This document shows, piece after piece, positions 12,911-23,129 of a DNA stretch of 64,000 nucleotides. Position numbers and translations under genes: made by a program. How positions within the stretch are numbered: the stretch's first letter is position 1; every line of letters begins with the position of its first letter. The notes under the pieces are model-generated. The model saw only the letters and a list, made by a program, of their open reading frames with translations, did no database searches and was not told the origin of the DNA. This stretch comes from Eucommia ulmoides (Eukaryota; Streptophyta; Magnoliopsida; Garryales; Eucommiaceae): assembly GCA_016647705.1 (NCBI GenBank), contig CM028325.1, positions 25,691,566 to 25,755,565 of the forward strand, given 5' to 3'.

Positions 12911-14994
12911 TATTGATCTTAAAATTTTGATGAACAATTAAGTATTGATATTTTGGTGGAACTAATGTTTTGATTGGGTGTTTCAGTTTTAAAGTTCCAA
13001 TGATGAAGATGACAAATTAAATGGATGCTAAATGATGATGTTGAAGATATTGAAGAATTAAGAGTTTAAAGAAATTAGGGAAAACAACTCAGGTGAATCT
13101 TAACTCTTAATATCCCAATTAGGAACACAAACATGGTATAAAATGTATTTTATTATTTATGTGTGTTTTGATTAAATGAAATTATTTGCTCCTATGTGAT
13201 TTAAAAAGAAATATTTTTTTGGAATATAAGAATATTAGTGGAGCTTATTTAGAAGAGAAAATGGTTAAAAAGGTGAAAACGTAAAATAAAATAAGTTAAA
13301 AATGTGTTCAGAAGAGAGATCCAGAATACATCAGTCGACTGATGAGTCAATTGGACCATGTTGCTGAAAGATCCTATATCTCTAAGTCGACCGATAGGTC
13401 AACCGACCAAGAGGAGATGGACTTTCTGAATCTACAAATTGACTGATAGGTCAACTGGTGAAGGAAAAACGAACTCTCTGAATCTACAAGTCGACCGATG
13501 AACGCCTTGGCTACAACCTGAATCTACCAGTTGACTGGTCGGTCAACCGGATGCGCTGTTTTAAGATACTATTTTATCTGAGATTATATCCAAAAGTAGA
13601 CGTTTTTGGTTGGGATTTGGGAGAGATTTCGAGGATATTTTCTATATTTAATATATGGTTCACATATTAATTAAATCCTATTAATATGGTTAATTGAATA
13701 TTAATGTTTCTCAATTTAGTACTTAAAATTGATTATATTCTTATTAATTGAGATTGAGAAATATTTGGAGGTTTTAATTGAAAGATTTGAAAGCTATTTG
13801 TAAGTGAATTGAACCTAAATGAAATCATTATAATATAAGGGGTCTATAAGTGCTATTAATTATCATTACATATGTAAACTACCCGTTAGAAGACTGATTT
13901 TATACTCCTATATATTGACCTGCGAATTTCTTATATAAAATGAATATTGAGAGAATAAAGAAGTTAAGATCATTTGTGAGCTTTATAAGAGTTATCATAT
14001 TAAGATATTGTGAGCTTTTCTGAGAGACGATCTTGAAGATCAATTGCTATTAATATTTGTTACTACCGAATTTGAAGTTATATTGTTCTAATTATTCTTA
14101 CTATGGATTTCGGGTGAGATTTTTCCAATTATATTCTTTCATTGCATTATTTGATTATTGTTTGAAAATTGATCTTAGAAATTGTTTCTAATTTTTAGAG
14201 AAAATATTTTTACAAATAATTTCCTGAATCTGATTACGTGCTCTAATTTGCTACCCATATCTTAGTTAAAATCATATTTTTCTATCTCACATTTTTCTAT
14301 CACTAGATTGGGATATTAATTGAGTTATTATTTATCTCGGGTGGTAGAAGCTCCAAGTGAGATTTCCTATTTATCATTTTTTGGAGAGTAGTGTGATGGG
14401 TTAAATACTGTTGGAGGTATTTAATCAAGGGTAGTTGAGTTTCAGTCTTTTCTCGTAAAGAGATTGAGGTAGTGATTCTTCCTGGACGAAATTGCGATTT
14501 GAGTGATTTGTAAAGATTCAATCCTTACTTGGGAAACGGATAGTTGGAGTGTTTTGTGAGGTTCTGATTCTTGAGCCTTAATGTTAAAAATAATTAGGTT
14601 ATTGTTTAGCCTGTAAAAAGTAGAGGTTCTTCTTTAGCTTGGGAAAATGATATTATAAAGGTTGATTTTGAGCCTGTAAAATAATCTGTGTGAAAGTTTG
14701 GTTCCTACCTTTAAAGGGATCTTGGTTTTAGTGGGTACGACCTCCATGGAGCTCGGGAGACTAAATTAGCCAAGAGTAGCTTGGTGAACCAGTATAAATC
14801 TTTGGTGTGCTGCTATATTTACTTTGTTATTTTTGTATTTTAGGTGTACACTTAATTGATTATATTATTTCCCTGTGATATAAAGATAATAATTATTTTA
14901 GGATTAAAATTAATTATTTGATTTATTGAATTTTATTCTGATATTTTTTAATTACCCAATTCACCCTCCTCTTGGGTATTCTACTGGGCCAACA
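12911..14994 (+). mobile_element. Solo LTR S1 (2.08 kb) in the element A 3' LTR
   Basis: Begins TATTGATC (a one-base change from the TGTTGATC type), ends GGGCCAACA, and is flanked by perfect TAGCC copies (12906-12910 and 14995-14999). The intact A 5' LTR keeps the empty site near 25433 with TAGCC once. Inverted relatives lie at 45651-47811 and 59109-61259. No primer site, internal region or partner LTR is present, so it is a solo LTR made by LTR-LTR recombination. The family could be Ty1/copia (SIRE-like) judging by its tail, but that is a guess. Confidence 0.85.
13333..13552. repeat. GTCGAC/GGTCAAC hairpin-motif array in solo LTR S1
   Basis: Five motifs of the type GTCGACCGATAGGTCAACCG begin near 13333, 13385, 13436, 13489 and 13530, roughly 50 bp apart. 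Each can pair GTCGACC with GGTCAAC across a 4-base GATA-like loop. The linking text includes repeated CTGAATCTAC. The other copies have comparable arrays (about 47122-47360 and 60530-60840). Confidence 0.65.
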
Positions 14995-15039
14995 TAGCCA
15001 ATGAGAAGGTCCAAGGAGCCTCTTACTTTGGCCATATTT

Positions 15040-15140
15040 GGGGATATTTGTTGATATTTGGGGATATTTATGGATATTTTGGGAAATTTATGGATATCTG
15101 TAGATATTTATGGAAATTTGGGGATATTTATGGATATATG
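15040..15140. repeat. GATATTT-rich array in the element A 3' LTR
   Basis: At least six GATATTT motifs lie here, mostly 10-16 bp apart. The 5' LTR counterpart is 25475-25562. In element orientation this lies upstream of the LTR TATA-like box. It overlaps a chance frame (15058-15288) that I do not regard as a gene. Confidence 0.75.
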
Positions 15141-15584
15141 TAGTTGGGGAAATGAACTAGCCCATAGACCGAGGAAGACATATTCCTATTGTGCCCGAGA
15201 TAGGAAATTCAATTTCTGCTCTTATCATATAGCTGGAGGCGGGAAGAGGGGGTTATGCGGAGCTTTCTGCCTTACCCTTCTTGAATAGCTGAAGGCGATA
15301 AGGGGAGCTTTGCTTGAGGAGCTATATGGAGTTCATTTTGGAGATGGGCAATGCCATTGTGGAGGCTACCGAGATGGGAAAGGATTCCTCATCCCGGTGC
15401 GGCTTGCCTTCTCTTCCTGGAGAGTATTGAGGCCTTTGTGATGGTTAGTATGGATGGAGAAGTTCATCTGCTTGGTGCAATCTTCACACTTAATCCTCGG
15501 TATGACTTGATCATTGTGGGAGAGTTGTGGGTACGTGACGATCTTCAATTACTTTTGTTGGGTTGACCATTTTTACACTCATCA

Positions 15585-15600
15585 GTGGCCTCCCAGTCCC
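15585..15600 (-). other. Element A polypurine tract
   Basis: On the minus strand GGGACTGGGAGGCCAC lies directly against the 3' LTR start TGATGAG. It is purine-rich and in the position expected for second-strand priming. Confidence 0.6.
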
Positions 15601-16058
15601 TAGTGTTGAGAAAAAATTTGAAAGAGTGGGGACTTTATTGTGAGCCTCTTCTGGAGTTTTGTTGCTTCTATTGGAGTCTCTTGAGGTGTTAGTGACATTT
15701 ATTTATCTTTATGGGGCGTTGCATGGGGGTCAGGCCTCCGTTCTGAGAAGGAGAATGGGTGGTTCCGGGATAAGGACAATTAGCCCGAGAACAGAAAGAA
15801 AGGCCTGAGGATACAAACGGGTGGCCCAAGAACAATAATGATTAGCCCACCCTAAATTTGCGAAAAAGCCTACGATCGCTAGGCATACATCATGCACACA
15901 CCATGTACATGTCCTGTGCATGCCCAATCGGTCTGTGCCTCTTCAATGAACCCTTGAAGCGTCGCCCATAAAACCATTGTGTAGAGGACACGGGTCCGTA
16001 CGGCTTCTGAATGGCGCATCGTTCCCAGATGCCTTCAAGTCGTTGTTAGGCGCGATGC
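15601..16058. other. Element A spacer between 3' LTR and antisense ORF
   Basis: No gene is recognised. It would form the upstream promoter zone of the antisense ORF, whose TATA-like box follows at 16080-16087. Confidence 0.4.
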
Positions 16059-16079
16059 TTGGTATGGATAGGTTGCCCC

Positions 16080-16087
16080 TATATAAA
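16080..16087 (+). promoter_or_regulatory. TATA-like box of the element A antisense ORF
   Basis: TATATAAA inside CCCTATATAAAGGG, on the strand opposite to gag-pol. Element B has a TATA-like box at the corresponding place (50161-50170, minus), so an antisense promoter looks like a shared feature. Confidence 0.45.
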
Positions 16088-16874
16088 GGGTACTCTAAGT
16101 GAATTTTTACATTTTGTAACTTTTGGAGCACCCCTCTTCTCGATAGGTAACTCATTTTCCTTCAACTTGTCTTTTATTCTATCTTCTTCTATTCTTGAGT
16201 TTGCGCTGGGGTCTACCATACCTAAACAGGCCCTAGATGCCTCCCATCTTCCATGGGTTGACCCCCCGTTGGCATTGTCCCCCTACTTAGAGGAATGGGA
16301 AAGTTCTTCGAGTGGTGCTGAGCCCTCCAGTTGTTGTGACGACGGCGATGGTTCTGGGCCTGCTAGGGGCCCCACCATAGAGATGAACTTAGGCTAGGGA
16401 GAAGAGGCCGAGACAGGAGAGGGTATTATTTTGGGAGAGACTCCCATTTGGGGGAACACATCAAAGATGATGGAGGAGAAAACCAGTGAGGCCCGAAGCA
16501 AATACACCTTCCTAGAGGGTGTGGTGACCCGTCTTCCTATTCCTAAGGATAGTGCATGCGCTCCGTTGAGGGTTTTATCACAGTTTATGTAGAGCACTTG
16601 TGTGGCTGTTTATGGTTTTCGATCCACCCTTGGATTCGGATCCTGTGCACGGAGTACAAGTGATAGGTGTGATCTACCTACATATTTCCAAACCAAATTA
16701 AGTTAGTTGTCATGCGTTTATATAGTATTTTATTATGTTTTAATTAGTTTTCATACGTTTTGTATAAATCAGGTGTGTGGGGTAAAAAGATAGGAAATTA
16801 GAGCGAAAACGATGAGATCGAACCAAAAGCGATTGAAGAACGGTGGAAAAACAAGCTCGGAGGCAAATTTGTGA

Positions 16875-17055
16875 AACAGGCCCACGGTCGCGGCGGTGAA
16901 GCAGTTGAGAAAGACAAATGGCTACTGAAAGCTCATCGCCTAGGTGGTGAACTAGCAAAATGATTCCCACAGCCACCGCCTTCTTTATCGCCTAGGCGAT
17001 CAACCAACCGACATACCCACTGCCTAGGCAGTGAATTTTACTGCCTAGGCAGTGA
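16875..17055. repeat. Palindrome array of CTAG-core type in solo LTR S2
   Basis: Repeated imperfect palindromes around CCTAGG, such as ACTGCCTAGGCAGT, ATCGCCTAGGCGAT and ATCGCCTAGGTGGT. They correspond to ACCGC-CTAG-GCGGT, with the same arms as the TGCA-core arrays of E1 and E3. Confidence 0.8.
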
Positions 17056-17071
17056 CCTCTACACAGACTGA

Positions 17072-17113
17072 AGATATTTATTAGATATTTTGAGATATTT
17101 TGGCTATATATAT
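17072..17113 (+). promoter_or_regulatory. Solo LTR S2 promoter core with evening-element-like motifs
   Basis: AGATATTTT (inverse of AAAATATCT) at 17083-17091 and 17093-17101, plus AGATATTTA at 17072-17080, stand 10-11 bp apart, immediately before the TATA-like CTATATATA (17104-17112). Confidence 0.5.
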
Positions 17114-19329
17114 CCCCTCTCCTCCCTCATTTTTGCTCGCTCTTGGTATTTTGAGCTCCTTAGAATATATCTAAGGGTAGATAGAGTAGTTTTAGGGGGA
17201 GAGCTCACATCCCGAAGTGGAGAAGACGACGAAGCGATCGTTAGGCGTTCTTAGCGACTAATCTTCGGACGAGGCTAAGTTCTTTGATTCTTTTCCTTAT
17301 TTATTTAACTTAGGATCATGTGAGCATGTTCATCTCGTTCTTATTTGTTTATACGGTTATGACCACGTGTTAAATGTGGATTGTAGTAGGGATTAACAAT
17401 AAATTTATAAATACGTTGTTTGGATGATTTTAGTGTTTCGTTTGTGATTGTTCTTCGTAGTTTGATTGTATTTATCATATTGTTTGTTTATCATGCTTAG
17501 TTAGATAAATGGAGAATACAGGGTTTTGACAAACCCTGGATTCAGATTAGGGTAAACAAACGCCACGATTCTATAACCCGGTCAGTGTTTGGATGGTGGA
17601 CAATCGATGACGTTGGGGTAAGACTCACGTGACCTAGGGTCGTTAAGACGTTGAGGGGGACTTCTTCGTTGACACAAAGTTGCGTTATATCCCTCGTCTT
17701 ACACTCGGAAGAGGTGGCGAGAGAGTTTTAGAATAGAGATTATCGATAGGGTAAATACAACGCACGATCCAATGACCTGGTCGGGAGTTGGATTATGTGC
17801 AATCAATGAAGCTGGGCGAGACTCACATGACCTAGGGTCATTAAGACATTGAGGGGGACTTCTTCGTTGACTCGAAGTTATGTATTCTCCTGTCTTATAC
17901 TCGGGAGAGGTGGCGGTGGAATTTACGAACCTAGATTGTCAAATGGGTCGAACACCGTAAACGTGAGTAAATCGAAATCGAACACGTATTTGTAAACACG
18001 TTAATCCCTAGGAAATTATTTACCCTAAAACATATTAGTATATTAATGTAGTTAATTTAGGTTATATTAGTATAAGTTTAATTAATTAAATACATTTGTT
18101 TTTCGCCTAAATCAAGTTAGGTCACGACAAACACAGTATTTGATAGTAACGACCCCAATCTCTGTGGATACGATAACCCGATCTTTTATGATCACACTAT
18201 ATTAAAACTTTGGCCTCGTACACTTGCGAGAAGTCATATACGCCGAAGATATAAAATCCTCCGCGCGTCCAACAAGCTTTGTCCATCACAATTTGGTCCC
18301 AACTGTATTCAGGCCTTCGTGGCTTCAATCATTATCTAGAAGGCCGAGGGACTGGAGCTGTCCTTGGACCTGTTTAATTATTTTTTCTTTCCCAAATCCA
18401 TGCCCTTCGGGAAGGGTTGGTTCTATGTCGCATTAAGGAGATAGTTTTTCTCGGGCATTGAGTCATCGGTAAATAATTGGAAGCCCCAATACTTTTTCCT
18501 GGGAGGAACCGACTGGGAGTTTGGTTCCAATGAGGAAGGAATCAACCCCATTCTGAGGGTTAGCCGAAAGAGAGTTCGACCCATTGGATCGATTAAACAA
18601 CAAAGGAGAATCATGTGGGAGACCGAGTTCAGGAACATCGAAGAGCTGCTAAAGTCGACACTATATTGTTACCACTTTTACCATACCCCAAGCTTACCGA
18701 TACTGAAGATTGATCAAAATACTGAGAACGATAAGGTTTTCGTTTCCTGAGAGTTGTTGATTTCTTGAATTTCCTATTGTTTTCTTACTTTTTACTCATC
18801 CAGCTCTTCCTGCTTTCTTGGCAGAGATGGATAAGGTGGCATTGACGCGATTGCTCAAAGAGAGGGCAGCCAAAGCCACTGCGGAGAAGAGATAAGCCTC
18901 CCAGCCTTAGGTGGAGGTTTCTAAGGGGGGAACTACCAAGGAGGGAGAAGAGATTTCCACAATAATCTCTGTAGGTGAGGCCCCCGTCGGGGTGGAGGAT
19001 GCACCAAGGAGGATAATGAGGAGAGAGAAACAACGGAGAGATGCCAATGTTATGGTTGAGAAGGAGACATCGTCACGATCTGGGTAAGCCCCTACGTCTT
19101 TTTTCGAGAAGGGCAGTATTGGGGCGAGCTAAGAGAGAGGAAAGAGGAAGGTGGAAAGAACAGGGGCTGAGGGATCAAAAAAGGCCAGAGTTGATGGGAC
19201 TTTTTAATTCTTTACAAGCTTCAAAAAGCAAAAAACTTTACAAGTTCACTGGAGTTTCTTATCCGAGGTAGTAGTGTTTCAGATGTTTTGCATTCCAAGG
19301 GTGCCTTAAGGGGATACATTTTACTGTTT

Positions 19330-20319
19330 CTAATTTATAAGTGTCGAGAGACGGGTAATATGAGTGACACAATATGGTCCTTTCCATGATGGGTCAAGCT
19401 CGCTTATGGTTGAATCTTTGGTGGCCAGGGTTACTTTTCGGAGGATGAGGTCTCTAACGTCGAATGATCTAGGATGGACTCTTCTATTGTAATACCTAGC
19501 CGCCGTTTGTTGATAGGCTGCTTGCCAAACACGGGCACATTGTCTCATTTGTTTCTAGAAGATCAAGGTTAAGGGCCAATGAGGCATCATTTTCATTTGG
19601 CCAGAAGATTATTACTATTTGAGGAGAGGGTATACTAAGCTCGACATGGATCTCTGCCTCTGATCCGAAAGTCATCGTGAAAGGAGTTTTCCTTGTAGGG
19701 GTCTTTTCTATAGTGTGATATGCCCACACGAAATCTTTGATTTTTTTCTTCCGTGCAAGTGGCTTAGCTTCCACCCACTTTGTGAAATAGTTGATTGGGA
19801 TAACGAGGAATCCTCGATGCCCCACTGGGAAAATGGCCAAGGCCTCTTCATGGGGACGTGAATAGTTTGAGGTAGTTGGGGATAAAAGGCAAATCTTTGA
19901 TATTTATCACATTTTTTGATGAATTCCATGGAGTCCTTGTGCATATCTGGCCAGAAGTATCTATGTCTAATAAGCTTGTGAACCAAAGACCTTCCGCCCA
20001 AGTGGTTGTCACACATCCCTTTGTGGATCTCCCTCATCACGTAGTTAGACTCTTCCAGTCACAAGCAACGAGAGTATAGGCCCGAGAAAGATCGTCGATA
20101 AAGCACCCCATCAATGATGGTGTACCTAGATGCCCTATACCGCATTCGCCTAGCCTCTACTCGGTTAGAGGGGAGTGCTCCATTTTGGAGGTATTTTATT
20201 ATCGGATCTATCCAATTCGGTATGTCAGAGAGAGCATATATGGTGGATACTTGGTCAGAAATTGAAGTGCTTGGCTCCTCCAAGTACTCGACGAGAATGC
20301 TCTTTAAGGTGAATTCCAC
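19330..20319 (-). pseudogene. Element A integrase with catalytic-core deletion
   Basis: On the minus strand the pre-integrase link (20059-20319, with IDGVLYRRSFS) leads to the HHCC zinc region: HLGG, HRYFWPDM, then CDKYQRF, where the usual second cysteine pair is damaged. The core starts YFTKWVEAKPLA but jumps from KIKDF straight to VWAYHT near 19730. Compared with element B, about 250 bp are missing, the stretch that holds the second Asp and the Glu of the D,D-35-E triad. The C-terminal part (19330-19548) keeps YYNRRVHPRSFDVRDLILRK. Frameshifts occur too. Integration activity is excluded. Confidence 0.85.
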
Positions 20320-20364
20320 GGCGAAGTCCAGGTTAGCTAAAGCGTTGGCGTATCGATTATCTTC

Positions 20365-20700
20365 TCAGGAGATTTGGCGTACTTGGATACTTTCAAAATT
20401 TTCCGTAAGTGTCTTTTCCCTCTCAAGATAAGTTGTCATACTTGGATCTTTAGCCGTGTATTCACCATTTACTTGGTTTACAACAAGTTGTGAATCACAA
20501 GAGACTTGTAGATTTTTTACGTTAAATTCTCTCACCAACCTTAGGCCAGCGAGAAGGGCTTCGTATTCTGCTTTAATATTGGTGGCTCTAAACTTCAATC
20601 GGAGTCCGTATTCAATTTCTTCTCAATCCGGGGCTACCAAGACCATTTCGGCCCCACATCTCCCCACATTTGAGGAATTATCCGTAAGAAGCAACCATTG
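20365..20700 (-). pseudogene. Element A second (archaeal-type) RNase H
   Basis: The minus strand shows DQWLLLTDNSSN and GCGAEMVLV, then NIKAEYEALLAGL and VSCDSQLVVNQVNGEY. This is the W-LF-DG-S-N, AEYEAL, D-S-QLV series of the additional RNase H that marks Tat-lineage elements. It follows the ordinary RNase H and precedes integrase. The usual first DG is TDN, and a frame break separates the halves, so it is probably inactive. Confidence 0.85.
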
Positions 20701-21327
20701 GTCTAGACCGAGATCATCACTTGTTTCAAGATGGGAAGGTGCCTCTTTCAGGATCGGCTCCTTTACCGGGCTGAGATGAGCCTCTTGCCGGGAAAGACAA
20801 TGGTCATCTGGGTTGCGTTCTTTCGAGAAGGTTATCTCAGCAATAAAGTTGGCTAGGACATGACCTTTGATGGTTGTCCTACGCTGGTAATCAATGTGGA
20901 ATTGGCTAAGCTCAAGGCTGTACTTCATGAGCCGACTAGAAATATCAGGTGAGTAGAGGACTTTCCGTAAGGATTGATCAGTAAGGACGATGATTACATG
21001 AGTCTGAAAATATTGCCTCAATTTTCTTGATGTGATGAGAAAAGCTTAAGCCAACTTCTCGAATCGTTGATATCTCGTCTTGGCATCAGTTAACACTCGA
21101 CTTGCATAGTATACGGGTATTTGAATCCTGTTTTCTTCTCGGATCAAGGCCACACTGTCTGCAGTATTTGAGGCAGCGATGTACATGAATAATTTTTCTC
21201 CATCCTTGGGGGTACTTAGCAGAGGCGCCGATAAGAGATATGTTTTAAGCTCTTGGAAGATGGCCTTATACTCCGCTATCCACTCAAATTCCTTATTGTC
21301 CTGTAAAACTTTAAATATGGAAGACAT
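20701..21327 (-). pseudogene. Element A RNase H domain
   Basis: After RT the minus strand reads FKVLQDNKEFEW and PKDGEKLFMYIAAS, then VYYASRVLTDAKTRYQRFEK. After a frame break it continues with RQYFQTHVIIVLTDQSLR and LVLANFIAE-like text. This is the connection plus RNase H segment of Ty3/gypsy pol. The frame is split near 21030-21050, so no continuous domain can be translated. Confidence 0.85.
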
Positions 21328-22190
21328 GTTTCGAAGATCGTGGAATGAAACAGTTCAAGGCAGGCCAACTTTCCCATAAGCATTTGAATTTCTTTTTTTG
21401 TCCGTGGAGAGGCCATTCCTAGAATGGCACTGATTTGATCTGGATTGGCATCAATGTCTTTCTGGGACATCATGTAGACTAGAAACTTTCTTGCTAAAAC
21501 CCCAAAGATATACTTGGTGGGATTCAGCTTCATGCGATAAGTTTGCAGCTTGTTGAAACAATTTTCTGATGTGATCATATGCCTTGGTGCTCTTTACGAG
21601 CATATCATCAATGTAAATTTCCATTGTTAAGCCAATCTCTTCTTTGAATATCTTGTTCATGTGCCTTTGATATGTAGCCCCGGCGTTGTGAAGGCCGAAT
21701 GGCATAACCTTATAATAGTAGGTGCCTTTGTTCATGATGAACGAGGTCTTTTCCTGGTCGGGAAAAAACATAGGGATTTGATTGTACTTAGCGTAAGCAT
21801 CCAGGAAACGCAAGAGTTTGTGACTCACCGTAGCATCTATAACCAAGTCTATTCTCGACAAATGGAAGAAATATTTGGGGCACGCCTTATTGAGGTCTTT
21901 GAATTCCATGCAAAGATGCCATTTGTTCCCAGCCTTTGGTGTAAGGACGACATTGGAGAGCCAATCGAGAAATTCCACCTCTTCCACCGCAACAGATTTC
22001 ACTAACTTATCCATTTCTTACTCAATGAGCTTTTGACGCTCCGGGTGGAATTTCCTTCTTTTTTGCCTCACAGGGGGATGGTGAGGGTCAGCATGGAGAT
22101 GATGTATGGTGACACTCAGATCAATCCCAGGAAGCTCCTTGAGGGACCAGGCGAATACATCATAATTTTTCCTAAGGAGATCGATTAATT
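21328..22190 (-). pseudogene. Element A reverse transcriptase
   Basis: The minus strand encodes VEFLDWLSNVVLTPKAGNKW, then MEFKDLNKACPK, FLDAYAKYNQI, VMPFGLHNAGATYQ and the active site EIYIDDMLVKS (plus 21600-21620). The catalytic YIDD is intact. The frame shifts near 21500-21578, and the thumb follows in another frame with LNPTKYIFGV and ANPDQISAILGM. The pre-RT segment (22185-22382) lies upstream. It belongs to the Tat group of Ty3/gypsy. Frameshifts make it a pseudogene even though the active site is preserved. Confidence 0.9.
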
Positions 22191-22389
22191 CTTCTTATTG
22201 GGCCGTGTTGAGCTTAGAGCCAATTTGGACAATTCTTCCCTCAATGATGGGTGAATAGGTATTTCTATCAGGTCTTCATGGGATCGTGGATAAGGTTCCT
22301 CTTCCCGGGGATTGTCGATAGGGGCGGTTCCAGGATCAGACAGGGCCAAGAGCTCAACCTCGCCATTCTCGGTCCCAACCATTAACTAC

Positions 22390-22997
22390 TATTTCTTCTT
22401 CTTAAGTGTCTTTTTGACATAAGATCTGGCAGTATCTTGATCTCCCATCACTTCTCCCACCTCTTGTTTTGTGGAGAATTTCATTGATTGATGGTAGGGA
22501 GAGGATACGGCCTTTAACGCCGCCAAAGTAGGTCGCCCAATGATTGCATTGTAAGGAGAAGGTCAGGCCACGATGATGAATTTGACCCAAATCGTGGCTG
22601 AGGTGGGCGTAGCGCTAACTGTAAAGGAAGAAAGACCTAGCCAATGAAGTTTACCACATCCTCTCCCAATCTGACAAGGGGGAAGTTGTGGGTCTTACGA
22701 AACTTGAACTCACATTTATTTTGTCGAAAGCCTATTTAAAGATGATATCCATGGAGCTTCCTTTGTCAATTAGGATTTGCCCCACTTTGTAGTGGTTGAT
22801 TAGGGACAAAATTACCAAGGCATCATCATGATGGGTTTGAATCCCTTGAAGGTCAACTTCACTGAAGGAGATGACGTTGTGTGAGGCAACATTAATTGTG
22901 ATGACCTCGTACACGTCCTCTTTAGCTTTTCTATTCGCTTCACCCTCATGCTTCTTTTGGGAAAATGTGGTCTCTTATACGAGGCCGAGGCCACCAT
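22390..22997 (-). pseudogene. Element A aspartic protease
   Basis: Minus-strand text has SLINHYKVGQILIDKGSSMD, where LIDKGSS corresponds to the D-T/S-G-S active-site loop of retropepsins, with Asp kept. Further on it reads [19 protein letters not shown], matching the protease C-terminal YNAIIGRP motif of this lineage. Stops and a frame change interrupt it between 22560 and 22730. Position between gag and RT supports the call. Confidence 0.8.
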
Positions 22998-23129
22998 CTA
23001 TTACATTTATTTTACCGTCTATACAGATCTCATCATCAAATTCTTCAGCTTTTTTTCTCAGCGGGGGTTGTCCACGATTTTTCCTCCTCAGCTGACCCCT
23101 ACGCTCATCTCAGCGATTGTTCTCTTCAG

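Larger units (their letters stand above)
12417..15584 (-). repeat. Element A 3' LTR, split by a solo LTR
   Basis: Direct repeat of 24945-26005 in two parts, 12417-12910 and 15000-15584, separated by the solo LTR 12911-14994 and its duplicated TAGCC. The pure LTR would be about 1.08 kb. It holds a TATA-like TATATATAAG-type box near 12820 and a GATATTT-rich array near 15040-15140. Confidence 0.88.
16661..18271 (+). mobile_element. Solo LTR S2 of the E4 family (1.61 kb) in the A antisense ORF
   Basis: Begins TGATAGGTGTGATC and ends GCGCGTCCA, with perfect ACAAG duplications at 16656-16660 and 18272-18276. It is similar throughout to the E4 LTRs (39884-41559, 43657-45361). It holds a CCTAGG-type palindrome array, evening-element-like motifs and a TATA-like box. 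No internal region remains, so it is a solo LTR. Confidence 0.9.
16059..19271 (+). pseudogene. Antisense ORF of element A (Transposase_28-like), broken
   Basis: The plus strand, opposite to gag-pol, carries a decayed reading frame split by the solo LTR at 16661-18271. The 16059-16397 frame continues past a TAG to GVVTRLPIP and APLRVLSQFM. After the LTR, in a shifted frame, it has WKPQYFFLGGTDWEF, then a probable intron ending in TTGGCAG near 18825. The next exon starts MDKVALTRLLKERAAKA. WKxxFFfV...WEF and the LxPxSW/SQF context resemble the plant putative gypsy-type transposon (Transposase_28) proteins found antisense in Tat elements. A TATA-like TATATAAA sits at 16080-16087, so the true start should lie downstream of it. 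Several stops make it non-functional. Function of the family is unknown. Confidence 0.6.

Noticed and set aside
15058-15288. Glycine/isoleucine-repeat ORF as a small repeat protein
   Set aside because: Its repeats are the GATATTT array of the element A LTR.
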